A stretch of 64,000 nt of DNA from JAKLIX01 sp964605655 (GTDB lineage: Bacteria > Bacteroidota > Bacteroidia > Bacteroidales > CAIXZF01), in the NCBI GenBank assembly GCA_964605655.1, contig CAZSDK010000004.1:110578-174577 (forward strand), in the 5' to 3' direction. Below, one piece after another: positions 44,072 to 51,961 of this stretch. The notes under the pieces are model-generated. The model searched no databases. It was not told the DNA's origin and saw only the letters and a list, made by a program, of their open reading frames with translations. The number at the start of each line of letters is the position of its first letter. Positions within the stretch are counted from its first letter, which is position 1. The position numbers were made by a program, and so were the translations under genes.

Positions 44072-44124
44072 GCGCTGAGAAACAAAAGTAACCTACTGGT
44101 TATCTAAAAGTTGCATCTCAGCGC
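44072..44124 (-). promoter_or_regulatory. -7 element of peptidase 3 inside the loop of an inverted repeat
   Basis: Minus-strand TACTTTTG at 44083-44090 fits TAnnTTTG, 75 bases before the start at 44008. It lies between the arms of a perfect 9-bp inverted repeat, GCGCTGAGA (44072-44080) and TCTCAGCGC (44116-44124), separated by 35 bases. The repeat may be an operator or a terminator-like hairpin for peptidase 4. Confidence 0.45.
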
Positions 44125-44181
44125 CTGAGCGGTTGACATATAAATACCGAAAAAGTACAAATTCTTATAAAGAACGACCAA

Positions 44182-46323
44182 TTACTGGACCACCACCTTA
44201 TGGGTATAGGTACCCAGTTCGTGGGTGAGTTTCAGCATATAAATACCCTTGGACAACTGACTTACATCCATGGTGTTGGAATATGGTCCCATAAAGCTGT
44301 TCAGTTGGAATTCCTGTACGGTCTGGCCGGTGATGTTCATCAGCTGTACCCTGATATCCCTGGGGGTATCGACGGTAAAGTGTACCTGTAACTGGCTGTT
44401 GGCCGGGTTGGGGTAGATGTTCAGGTCGTGAATGCCCTGGGTCTCATCAAAGCCGGCATTACCCAGGCTGTAGAGGGCTTCCCAGCCGCCATAGGTGTAG
44501 ATGTAGTTCGACTTGAACTCAATGTACATCTGTCCGCTGGGCGCCGTGATCACCGATGGGAGGGAGTTGCCGGAATAGGTTCCCAGCAGGGTTTGGCTGG
44601 CCAGGTCATAGACCTTAACATAATCCTCAGTTGGCTCCACATCGAAATAGGTGAACCAGAGGTTCATGTTGGTACCTGTGGCGGGTGCTATGGTCCAGGA
44701 ACAAGTGGTATTGTTGTTATAGTTGAGGGGGCCGCTGCCATCCGACACGCTTCCGCTTGGGGTGCTCAGGGTGGTTCCCTGGCAGAACTTGGCATAATTA
44801 CATTTATAGGTGGCGAAGAAACCTTCCGCGGTATTCGAACCGTTTGATTTGAAGGTGATGAGCATGCGGTTGGTGTTGGAAGTGATCTGTCCGGAAGGCA
44901 AAGTGTTACCTGATGTCTCCAGCAGCAGGGTGGCGGTGGTGTCGGCTCCGGCATACACCTTAATCACGTCGAGGGAGTCTTCAGTATCCAGTTTGTTGAA
45001 AGTCAGATAGATCTTGGTTACTGAATCGGTGGGAGCGATCAGCCAGGAACAATCGGCATTGTCCTGGTAGTTCATCACAAAGCTGCTGCCGTCTTCAACA
45101 CTGCCCTTGGTGCCGGTAAGCACTTTCTGGCCTGTACAGTAATAAGGGAATCCGGTGGCGGATGGTGAAATATAGCGAACTGCGGCATTGTCCTGGTTGT
45201 ATGGAGGGTCACCTCCGGGAGTGAGGTCATCAACATTGAAGAACCCATCGCTGTAACCATCCCATCCCCAGTTGAAGTGGAAGAGCGTGTTTACACCGCT
45301 GATCTCATAACCGTCGCAATTCCACGCATGTCCGCCTTCAGAATTCCTGCCCGAGTATATAAGAGGGTGTTTCAGGTCAAGGTCGCTTTTCAGCAACAAT
45401 ACCCATTGAGAAGTGGAATATGACATCCTGTTCACATACTGAATGTTGCTGTTATAATTGAAATAAGATGACATGGCAGCGGGAACGCGGTCGGTGAAAG
45501 AACCGGAAGCTTCTGCCCCGTAATTCATGTTCACGGCGACACCGCAATGGAAACTCAGTTGAGCCATCTCAAGGTTGGCTTCGTTGGCGGAGGGAACCAT
45601 CTCGTCCCATTTGTATGTGGTGCCGCCGTAATCAGCAAACTGCCATCCGTAGTTTCCGTAGGTGGAGTTGGCCATATATCCGTGGGAGCCGCTTCCCTGG
45701 TTGGGGTAACGCCAGAAGTACATCATCTGTGCCATGGAAGTAGCCACACAGCCAACGACGCAATGGCCCTCAGTTCCCTGGGGATCAGCCGGACAGAGGG
45801 TGTTATAATATTTTCCCTGGCCCCAGGTGGAGATCATCATCGGATCAACATTCTTACTGCCCTTAACCAGCGGTTTGTCCTGGAAAGCCTCATCGGTGTA
45901 TCGGGCCCAGAGTGCCTGGATTTCAGGGGCAACCGTCACTTTCTGGTGACGGTAATATTGGATCTGATCCACCATACTTTCCATCCAGCAACGGAAATTA
46001 CACATACTGGGATCATCCTTGTAAGTACCTGTGGTTGAATATCCTAAAAAAGGATTTAGTGCATCATCAGCGGTGATGATGGCAAATCCGCCCTCTTCGA
46101 AGCTGAAAACATAGTACAACGGTGTCTTCTGATCATCCAGTACAGCCTTTGTTTCTGCTACCCTGACCTGGGTATAAGCTACGGCTGCTTTTTGGTTCAA
46201 CTTCTCATAGAGCAGGTTTATGGCAACTTTCCTTGCGGTGGCCTGGTCAACCACTTTCGCCTGTAGTAATCCGAGGGAGCCTAAAAGGAAAATGGCCAAA
46301 AGAGTAAGGGTTCTTGCTTTCAT
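44182..46323 (-). CDS. C10 (streptopain) peptidase 4, with CUB domains and T9SS tag
   Basis: A 713-residue paralogue, the first to be transcribed on this strand. Signal peptide MKARTLTLLAIFLLGSLGLLQA, propeptide-like region (LGYSTTGTYKDDP; the YSFEG motif of the others is changed), catalytic Cys192 in VGCVATSM and His332 in GGHAWNCDGYE, NWGWDGYSDGFF. Two CUB-like domains (DGSSFVMNYQDNADCSW; DGSGPLNYNNNTTCSW) and a T9SS tag (IYPNPANSQLQVHF, then LSKGIYMLKLTHE). It has the most divergent prodomain of the four. No staphostatin-like inhibitor gene is visible near any of them. Confidence 0.92.
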   Translation of the reverse strand: MKARTLTLLAIFLLGSLGLLQAKVVDQATARKVAINLLYEKLNQKAAVAYTQVRVAETKAVLDDQKTPLYYVFSFEEGGFAIITADDALNPFLGYSTTGTYKDDPSMCNFRCWMESMVDQIQYYRHQKVTVAPEIQALWARYTDEAFQDKPLVKGSKNVDPMMISTWGQGKYYNTLCPADPQGTEGHCVVGCVATSMAQMMYFWRYPNQGSGSHGYMANSTYGNYGWQFADYGGTTYKWDEMVPSANEANLEMAQLSFHCGVAVNMNYGAEASGSFTDRVPAAMSSYFNYNSNIQYVNRMSYSTSQWVLLLKSDLDLKHPLIYSGRNSEGGHAWNCDGYEISGVNTLFHFNWGWDGYSDGFFNVDDLTPGGDPPYNQDNAAVRYISPSATGFPYYCTGQKVLTGTKGSVEDGSSFVMNYQDNADCSWLIAPTDSVTKIYLTFNKLDTEDSLDVIKVYAGADTTATLLLETSGNTLPSGQITSNTNRMLITFKSNGSNTAEGFFATYKCNYAKFCQGTTLSTPSGSVSDGSGPLNYNNNTTCSWTIAPATGTNMNLWFTYFDVEPTEDYVKVYDLASQTLLGTYSGNSLPSVITAPSGQMYIEFKSNYIYTYGGWEALYSLGNAGFDETQGIHDLNIYPNPANSQLQVHFTVDTPRDIRVQLMNITGQTVQEFQLNSFMGPYSNTMDVSQLSKGIYMLKLTHELGTYTHKVVVQ

Positions 46324-46353
46324 ACGCGGGTTTGCTTTTTTTTAAATTGTTTG

Positions 46354-46361
46354 CAAAGATA
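46354..46361 (-). promoter_or_regulatory. -7 promoter element for C10 peptidase 4
   Basis: Minus-strand TATCTTTG fits TAnnTTTG and ends 30 bases before the ATG at 46323. Confidence 0.58.
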
Positions 46362-46565
46362 ATGATTTCTTTAATATCCCTGAGTAAAGCCTTGTTTTTA
46401 ACACCATTTAATCCCATGCGGGGAATATGGGTTCTTGCTAAGCAGACTCCTTACTGTATTTGAAGTTGCTTGACTAATGATAATTAAGCTATTTTTAACA
46501 CCCAATTCACTAAAGAGCCATGTTCCTTACTATGCTTAAATCCTATATCTGGCAAATTTAAATTA

Positions 46566-47387
46566 TTGATCATGAGGATATTATTGATCGTAATCACCGT
46601 CATTCTCTTGGGTTCCTGCCGTCAGTCATCTCCCGATGAACTGGTGGTCATTCAGACTTCTTACGGGGAGATCACCATCAGGCTGTATCCCAAGACCCCG
46701 CTTCACCGCGACAATTTCCTGAAGCTGGCACGGGAACATTATTTCGACAGCACGCTGTTTCACCGGGTGATCCGGAACTTTGTCATCCAGGGCGGAGACC
46801 CCGATTCGAAGCATGCTGCACCGGGACAGGAATTGGGCAATGGCGGTCCTGCCTATACCATTCCTTTTGAGTATGTTCCGGAATATATTCACAAGAGAGG
46901 CGCCGTGGGAATGGGCCGTGAAAGCGATGACATCAATCCCACCCTGGCTTCCTCGGGTTCCCAGTTTTACATCGTACAGGGCAAGGTGCACAACGACAGC
47001 ACCCTGGCTGCCGTGGTGAAAAAGGTGGAAAAAAGGAACAAAAAGTACATCCTCCTCAGGATGCTCATGCAGAAGGGGAACGAGGCCCTGCTCGGGGAGT
47101 TTAAAAAAGCCGATGAAGCGGGAGATACCGTGATAACCGGACGGATCGCCGGGCGGTTCCGTGAAAAGGTTGAATCGGAATACGCGAAGTTGAGACCTTT
47201 TGTGATCACCGAAGCCCAGAAAAGGGTCTATACCTCGGCCGGAGGAATCCCCCATCTTGACGGGTATTACACGGTGTTTGGCGAAGTGGTCAAAGGGATG
47301 GAGGTGGTCGACAAAATTGCAGCGGTAAGGACCGACTCCCTCGACAGGCCCCTCACGAATATTCCCATGAAGGTGATCGTTCGGTGA
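46566..47387 (+). CDS. Cyclophilin-type peptidylprolyl isomerase lipoprotein
   Basis: A 273-residue lipoprotein; two starts are possible (46572 and 46566; the second Met is at residue 3), and lipidated Cys18 of ILLGSC is counted from 46566. The cyclophilin domain has ITIRLYPKTPLHRDNFLKLA, YFDSTLFHRVIRNFVIQGGDPDS and SSGSQFYIVQGKVHN, with the active-site Arg in FHRVI. A family-typical insertion (about residues 150-215, Lys/Glu-rich helices) divides it before the final DGYYTVFGEVVKGMEVVDKIA. It assists folding of periplasmic and outer-membrane proteins by proline isomerisation. It stands alone, 54 bases before the GH95-like gene. Confidence 0.93.
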   Translation: MIMRILLIVITVILLGSCRQSSPDELVVIQTSYGEITIRLYPKTPLHRDNFLKLAREHYFDSTLFHRVIRNFVIQGGDPDSKHAAPGQELGNGGPAYTIPFEYVPEYIHKRGAVGMGRESDDINPTLASSGSQFYIVQGKVHNDSTLAAVVKKVEKRNKKYILLRMLMQKGNEALLGEFKKADEAGDTVITGRIAGRFREKVESEYAKLRPFVITEAQKRVYTSAGGIPHLDGYYTVFGEVVKGMEVVDKIAAVRTDSLDRPLTNIPMKVIVR

Positions 47388-47441
47388 TGCTTTATTAATT
47401 ACCTAAGTTGTTCTTTAAGTACCTTAATATCTGATTATTCT

Positions 47442-49748
47442 GTGATGATGAATGATGTGAAGTGCCGGGTAATCCTGTTTTCATTTCTTCTTTTTATGTT
47501 GATGACAGGCCTCTCGAAAGCCCAGCCTGAAGCCACACATGACCTGAGATTCAACGCACTCTCCACAACCTGGGACAACGGGATCCCGCTGGGGAACGGA
47601 CTCATGGGTGCCATGATCTGGGAGAAAGACGGCAACCTCAGGTTCTCCCTCGACCGTGCCGACCTCTGGGACCTTCGTTCCATCCCGGAGTTTCAGATTG
47701 ATGAGTGGGCCTACAGCTGGGTGTATGAACGCTGGATCAGGCCCAACGAGTACCAGGCAGTTCAACAGCTTTTTGATCTTCCCTATGTGAGGGATGCAGG
47801 TCCCACCCGCCTCCCTGCTTCTGCCTTTGAGATCCCGCTTCAGCATCTCGGGCCGCCCGACTCGGTGGTGCTGTCGCTCAGGGATGCCGCCTGCACCATC
47901 CGCTGGAAGAACGGTGTCACCCTCACCACTTTCGTCCATGCCACGGCCCCGGCCGGATTTTTTCGCCTTACCGGCATCACCGGCAGCTGGGCCCCGGAGC
48001 TCAAGCCTCACTCTTTCCTTCTGGCCCGCGACCGCTTCACCACCGACACCATCCCCAAGGGGCTTCAAAAGCTGTACTATCCTCTTCCGGTGATGCGCAT
48101 CGATCCCGACAGGTACTTCCTCCACCAGGATACCTACCAGGGTGCCTATTATGAGCTGGTCCTGCAATGGAAACAGGAAAGGGATGTCATCACCGGGGTT
48201 TGGGTCATCGACAAGTTCTATCCGGGCGATGCACCTTCCCTGCCGGTCATCGATCAGGCCAACCTGTACATGAGAAGAGGTTTTGAATCCTGTTTTTCGG
48301 AGCACCGCGACTGGTGGGCACAGTTTTGGAAACAGTCCTCCCTGAAGATTCCTGATTCGCTGATGGAGAGACAATGGTACCGGGAGATGTACAAGCTGGG
48401 ATCGGCTTCCCGCAGGGGATCTCCCGCCGCCTCCCTCCAGGCGGTATGGACCACCGATAACGGCGACCTTCCCCCGTGGAAGAACGACTTTCACCATGAC
48501 CTCAACACCCAGATGACCTACTGGCCGGCCTATTCCTCCAACCACCTGGCGGAAGCAGCCGTGTTCACCGACTGGCTGTGGAACTATGCCCCGGTGGCCG
48601 AGAAATATACCCGCCGCTTTTTCGGGGCCGACGGCCTGAACTTCCCCGGTGTGTCCGCCCTCAACGCCTATCCCCTGGGAGGCTGGATACAGTATGCCTT
48701 TTCCACCACCACCTCTGCCTGGCTCTCTCAGCATTTTTATTGGCAGTGGAAGTACTCCATGGACCCGCAGTTCCTGAAAAGCAGGGCCTATCCCTGGGTT
48801 AAGCAGGCCGCGGTATTTATCGAAAAGATGGGAGTCTTTCTTCCCGACTCCACCAGGATGCTGCTGTTGAGTTCCTCCCCTGAGGTCTATGACAACAGTC
48901 CCAAAGCCTGGTTCACCCAAAACACCAACTACGACCTGGCCCTCATCCGAAGCCTGTACAGTGCGGCTGCTGAGATGGCTGATTCATTGAAACTTCCTGA
49001 GGAGAAGCTTCGCTGGGAGAAGGACCTCGGCCAGTGGCCCGGTCTGGCTCTGGATTCCGTGAAATACAACCTGCTGCTGGCGCCAAAACAACCTCTCGAA
49101 TTTTCCCACCGCCATTTTTCTCACCTCATGTCGGTGTATCCTCTGGGTTTGCTCGACTACAACCGTTCCCCGGAAGAGAAGACCATCATCACCTCCAGCC
49201 TCGAGGAACTGAAACGACTGGGTGCCGGCGGCTGGTGCGGCTATTCCTATGCCTGGCTGGGCGCACTGCAGGCCAGGGCCAGGAACGGTGAGGCGGCAGC
49301 CTGGGCCCTCGACAACTTCATCAGGGGTTTTTGTCTGCCCAACTCTTTCCATGTGAATGGCGACCAGTCGGACCAGCGCAGGTCGGATGACCATTCCCGC
49401 GTGTTCACCCTTGAAGGGAACATGGGGTTCGCCGCCGCCCTGCAGGAGATGCTGCTTCAGGGGCATCACGGGGTGCTGAGGATCTTTCCCGCCGTGCCTG
49501 CCGGTTGGAGTGACGCCTCCTTCATCAACCTCCGTACCGAGGGAGCTTTCCTCGTATCGGCCATCCGGGAGAAAGGAGAGACCCGGAAGGTGAGAATACT
49601 GTCGGAGAAAGGCGGGATGATCAGGATAGAAAATCCTTTCGGCACCAGGCCGGCCATCATCACCGGCATCTCCGACTATGACTTCGAAGGGAATTACCTC
49701 TTGCTGAAGACCAGCGCCGGGCAGGTGGTGAACCTCGACACAAAGTAA
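47442..49748 (+). CDS. GH95-like glycoside hydrolase
   Basis: A 768-residue secreted glycosidase. The start is the GTG at 47442 or one of the ATGs at 47445 and 47448; all precede the signal peptide ILFSFLLFMLMTGLSKAQ. The N-terminal domain opens THDLRFNALSTTWDNGIPLGNGLMGAMIW, followed by the (alpha/alpha)6 barrel with NDFHHDLNTQMTYWPAYSSN (353-355 D-L-N, where GH95 fucosidases usually show N-x-N), SPE at 49.0 kb and HRHFSHLMSVYPLG (His556), and a C-terminal beta domain (GNMGFAAALQEMLLQ). GH95 enzymes remove alpha-L-fucose or alpha-L-galactose; the Asp at 353 may mark a distinct specificity. Base composition is visibly richer in G+C than the C10 region. Confidence 0.83.
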   Translation: MMMNDVKCRVILFSFLLFMLMTGLSKAQPEATHDLRFNALSTTWDNGIPLGNGLMGAMIWEKDGNLRFSLDRADLWDLRSIPEFQIDEWAYSWVYERWIRPNEYQAVQQLFDLPYVRDAGPTRLPASAFEIPLQHLGPPDSVVLSLRDAACTIRWKNGVTLTTFVHATAPAGFFRLTGITGSWAPELKPHSFLLARDRFTTDTIPKGLQKLYYPLPVMRIDPDRYFLHQDTYQGAYYELVLQWKQERDVITGVWVIDKFYPGDAPSLPVIDQANLYMRRGFESCFSEHRDWWAQFWKQSSLKIPDSLMERQWYREMYKLGSASRRGSPAASLQAVWTTDNGDLPPWKNDFHHDLNTQMTYWPAYSSNHLAEAAVFTDWLWNYAPVAEKYTRRFFGADGLNFPGVSALNAYPLGGWIQYAFSTTTSAWLSQHFYWQWKYSMDPQFLKSRAYPWVKQAAVFIEKMGVFLPDSTRMLLLSSSPEVYDNSPKAWFTQNTNYDLALIRSLYSAAAEMADSLKLPEEKLRWEKDLGQWPGLALDSVKYNLLLAPKQPLEFSHRHFSHLMSVYPLGLLDYNRSPEEKTIITSSLEELKRLGAGGWCGYSYAWLGALQARARNGEAAAWALDNFIRGFCLPNSFHVNGDQSDQRRSDDHSRVFTLEGNMGFAAALQEMLLQGHHGVLRIFPAVPAGWSDASFINLRTEGAFLVSAIREKGETRKVRILSEKGGMIRIENPFGTRPAIITGISDYDFEGNYLLLKTSAGQVVNLDTK

Positions 49749-49750
49749 GA

Positions 49751-49780
49751 TTTTCTCTGCGCCTCCCCTCTGCGGTGAAA
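49751..49780. repeat. Possible copy of a dispersed intergenic repeat
   Basis: TTTTCTCTGCGCCTCCCCTC followed by TGCGGTGAAA. From memory, phrases of the form CTCTGCG-x-CTCTGCGGT are scattered between genes in many Bacteroidota and cyanobacteria; I cannot verify this here. It lies directly after the GH95-like gene. Confidence 0.3.
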
Positions 49781-49874
49781 GTCATCATCAACACCTCAAT
49801 GCCCTGCAACAGAGCATAATCAATCAGAATATAAACGGTAAATATCGGATATTTGCACCCTAAAAACCAGTACC

Positions 49875-51131
49875 ATGACAAAACTGTTGATCCGGAACAT
49901 CAAGACCCTCACCGGGGTGGAATATCCCGGCAGGGAGAGACTGAAAGCAGCCGGGGAAGAGATGAAACAGCTGGGCACCCTGGATGATGCCTTCCTTTTG
50001 CTGGATGAAGGAGAAATACGAAAGTTCGGCCCCATGACAGAATGCCAGTACCTTCCGGAAACAGGAGGGGACCTGGAGGTGATCGATGCCACGGGTCGCC
50101 TGGTCCTGCCCTGCTGGTGCGACTCCCACACCCACCTGGTCTTTGCCGGCAGCCGCGAACAGGAATTTGTCGACAAGATCAAAGGACTCAGCTACGAAGA
50201 GATCTTCCGGAGGGGAGGAGGGATCCTCAACTCTGCCCGGAGGCTGCATGATGCTTCTGAAGAACTGCTCTTTGAGCAGGCCCTGGCCCGTCTCGCGGAG
50301 ATCACCGCCTATGGCACCGGTGCCGTGGAGATCAAGTCGGGATACGGGCTCAATGTGGAAGATGAGCTGAAGATGCTCCGGGTGATAAGGAGATTGAAGG
50401 AAACCAGCCGTTTGACCATCCGGTCGACCTTCCTGGGAGCCCATGCCGTGCCCCTGGAATACAAAGGCAGGCAGGAAGACTATGTGCGCCTGGTGATCGA
50501 TGAGATGATCCCCAGGGTGGGGGAGGAGAAGCTGGCTGACTTTGTGGATGTGTTCTGTGACAAAGGTTTTTTCACCCCTGAGGAGACCCGGCTCATGGCA
50601 GAAGCCGCTGCCAGGTACGGGATGGTGCCCAAGATCCATGCCAACGAGCTGGATTATTCAGGCGGCGTCCAGGCAGGGGTGGCGATGGGAGCCCTGTCGG
50701 TCGACCACCTCGAGTACACCGGACCAGAGGAGATTGAGGCTCTGAAGGGTTCCCGCACCATGCCGACCATACTCCCCGGAGCTGCCTTCTACCTCGGCCT
50801 GCCTTTGACACCTGCCCGGCAGATGATAGAAGCCGGACTGCCCCTTGCCATGGCCTCCGATTACAATCCCGGATCTTCTCCATCAGGAAATATGCAGTTT
50901 GTTCTCAGCCTGGCCTGCATCAAATATAAGCTGCTGCCTGAAGAAGCCATTAATGCCGTCACCCTGAATACCGCTTACGCTATGGGTATCAGCCAGACAC
51001 ACGGCACTATCGCCGTGGGAAAATGGGCCAGCGTCATCATCACAAAACCCATCCCTTCACTGGCTTACCTGCCCTATTCCTTTGGGGAGAATAAGGTGGA
51101 AACGGTGATCCTTGGGGGAAAGGTGCAGTAA
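49875..51131 (+). CDS. hutI: Imidazolonepropionase
   Basis: A 418-residue amidohydrolase that opens 4-imidazolone-5-propionate to N-formimino-L-glutamate, the third step of histidine breakdown. Metal ligands His85 and His87 lie in DSHTHLVFAGSRE; further family motifs are GGGILNSAR, AVEIKSGYGL, TFLGAHAVP, IHANELDYSGG, SVDHLEYTG and ASDYNPGSSP. Length is normal. The other hut genes are not in the window. It has only a weak -7 match (GATATTTG near 49854). Its TAA is followed with no spacer by a heptamer array. Confidence 0.96.
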   Translation: MTKLLIRNIKTLTGVEYPGRERLKAAGEEMKQLGTLDDAFLLLDEGEIRKFGPMTECQYLPETGGDLEVIDATGRLVLPCWCDSHTHLVFAGSREQEFVDKIKGLSYEEIFRRGGGILNSARRLHDASEELLFEQALARLAEITAYGTGAVEIKSGYGLNVEDELKMLRVIRRLKETSRLTIRSTFLGAHAVPLEYKGRQEDYVRLVIDEMIPRVGEEKLADFVDVFCDKGFFTPEETRLMAEAAARYGMVPKIHANELDYSGGVQAGVAMGALSVDHLEYTGPEEIEALKGSRTMPTILPGAAFYLGLPLTPARQMIEAGLPLAMASDYNPGSSPSGNMQFVLSLACIKYKLLPEEAINAVTLNTAYAMGISQTHGTIAVGKWASVIITKPIPSLAYLPYSFGENKVETVILGGKVQ

Positions 51132-51159
51132 GGCAGTTGGCAGTCTGCAGTCAGCAGTC
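51132..51159. repeat. Heptanucleotide array NGCAGTY (four copies) at the hutI stop codon
   Basis: Four tandem heptamers, GGCAGTT, GGCAGTC, TGCAGTC and AGCAGTC, start at the base after the hutI stop codon (51129-51131). The motif is the complement of the ACTGCCY type at 33.7-33.9 kb, so both places carry the same family of repeats. Confidence 0.8.
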
Positions 51160-51234
51160 TTCAACAGCTGATCTTATGTTATCCTTAGCGTTCACTTCAA
51201 CTTGACTCCCTTTATTGTCAGACTTTTCCTGATC

Positions 51235-51777
51235 TCATTGTTGTTCGTCTTTTCTTTTGAATTCTACCGGCCTTGCCGGAGGTTGAGGAGGGTTTAGGAG
51301 TTGCCGCAGAGCATCAAAGATGATGGCAATATCCTCGCTATTCTGTATGACTTGCCTTTCCGGCTGGTCCAGCTTCAACAGAATGTCTTTGTTCAATATT
51401 AACATCTCTCGAATACGGGTAAATATCCTGATAATACGAATGTTAACCTCTATTGCCTGATGACTGTTAAGAACACAGGATAACATGGTGACTCCCTGTT
51501 CAGTAAAACAAAAGGGAGCATATCGTAACCCCATTAAGTCGGATTTGGAGGTCACAATTTGTGACCTCCAAATTTTAAATTCATGATCACTCATCTCAAA
51601 CATAAAGTCATCAGGGAATCGTTCAAGGTTACGTTTTACAGCCTGTTTCAGAACCTTTGTCTGTACGCCGTAAAGCTTAGCAAGATCCCTGTCAATCATT
51701 ACTTTCTGGCCTCTGATCTGATATATCTTATTGACAATCACCTCGTCAGGAATCAAATTTGGATTTACTTTTGTCAT
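51235..51777 (-). CDS. ORF6N domain protein
   Basis: A 180-residue protein. Residues about 10-95 form the ORF6N domain found in phage antirepressors and in many solitary bacterial genes: VNKIYQIRGQKVMIDRDLAKLYGV, LKQAVKRNLERFPDDFMFEMSDHEF, then LRYAPFCFTEQGVTMLSCVL. A helical C-terminal half follows (EVNIRIIRIFTRIREMLI) and a basic polar end. It probably binds DNA; the target is unknown. No other phage gene is nearby. It is more AT-rich than the hutI gene. A perfect inverted repeat lies just before its start codon. Confidence 0.9.
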   Translation of the reverse strand: MTKVNPNLIPDEVIVNKIYQIRGQKVMIDRDLAKLYGVQTKVLKQAVKRNLERFPDDFMFEMSDHEFKIWRSQIVTSKSDLMGLRYAPFCFTEQGVTMLSCVLNSHQAIEVNIRIIRIFTRIREMLILNKDILLKLDQPERQVIQNSEDIAIIFDALRQLLNPPQPPARPVEFKRKDEQQ

Positions 51778-51782
51778 ACTAT

Positions 51783-51803
51783 ATAATACTTATTATGTAT
51801 TAT
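51783..51803. promoter_or_regulatory. Inverted repeat next to the ORF6N start (possible operator)
   Basis: ATAATAC (51783-51789) and GTATTAT (51797-51803) form a perfect 7-bp inverted repeat with a 7-base spacer, 5 bases upstream of the start codon at 51777. It could be an autoregulatory site, but the AT-rich sequence makes chance likely. Confidence 0.35.
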
Positions 51804-51849
51804 TATAATAATCAATAATTTAGCAATATGCCAGCATCCTGTATCAGCA

Positions 51850-51940
51850 GTAGATGCTTCTATCATATTGATGCATTTTCTCTGAAAAATGGAAAACTAG
51901 GAAGGTTTTTTGCAAGATTCCCACTTAACCGCAGCGTCCC
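51850..51940. repeat. Direct repeat R1, diverged copy
   Basis: This ~91-base segment matches 56561-56651 in the same orientation at roughly 70-75 percent by eye. Shared blocks are CTTCTATC, CATTTT, AAGGTTTTTTGCA, GATTCCC and TTAACCG. It contains a small hairpin CATTTT-CTCTGA-AAAATG (51874-51891). It lies 21 bases after the stop codon of the 1473-residue protein. Confidence 0.7.
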
Positions 51941-51961
51941 TTTTCTTTCAACAGGGGCAGC

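Noticed and set aside
46394..46502. Repeated TTTTTAACACC in the gap before the cyclophilin gene
   Set aside because: Two short AT-rich matches of about 12 bases, expected by chance in such a region.
47481..48920. A 479-residue open frame antisense to the GH95-like gene
   Set aside because: It lies wholly inside the well-supported GH95 gene, has low-complexity Gly/Arg-rich sequence and no motif; a by-product of G+C-rich codons.
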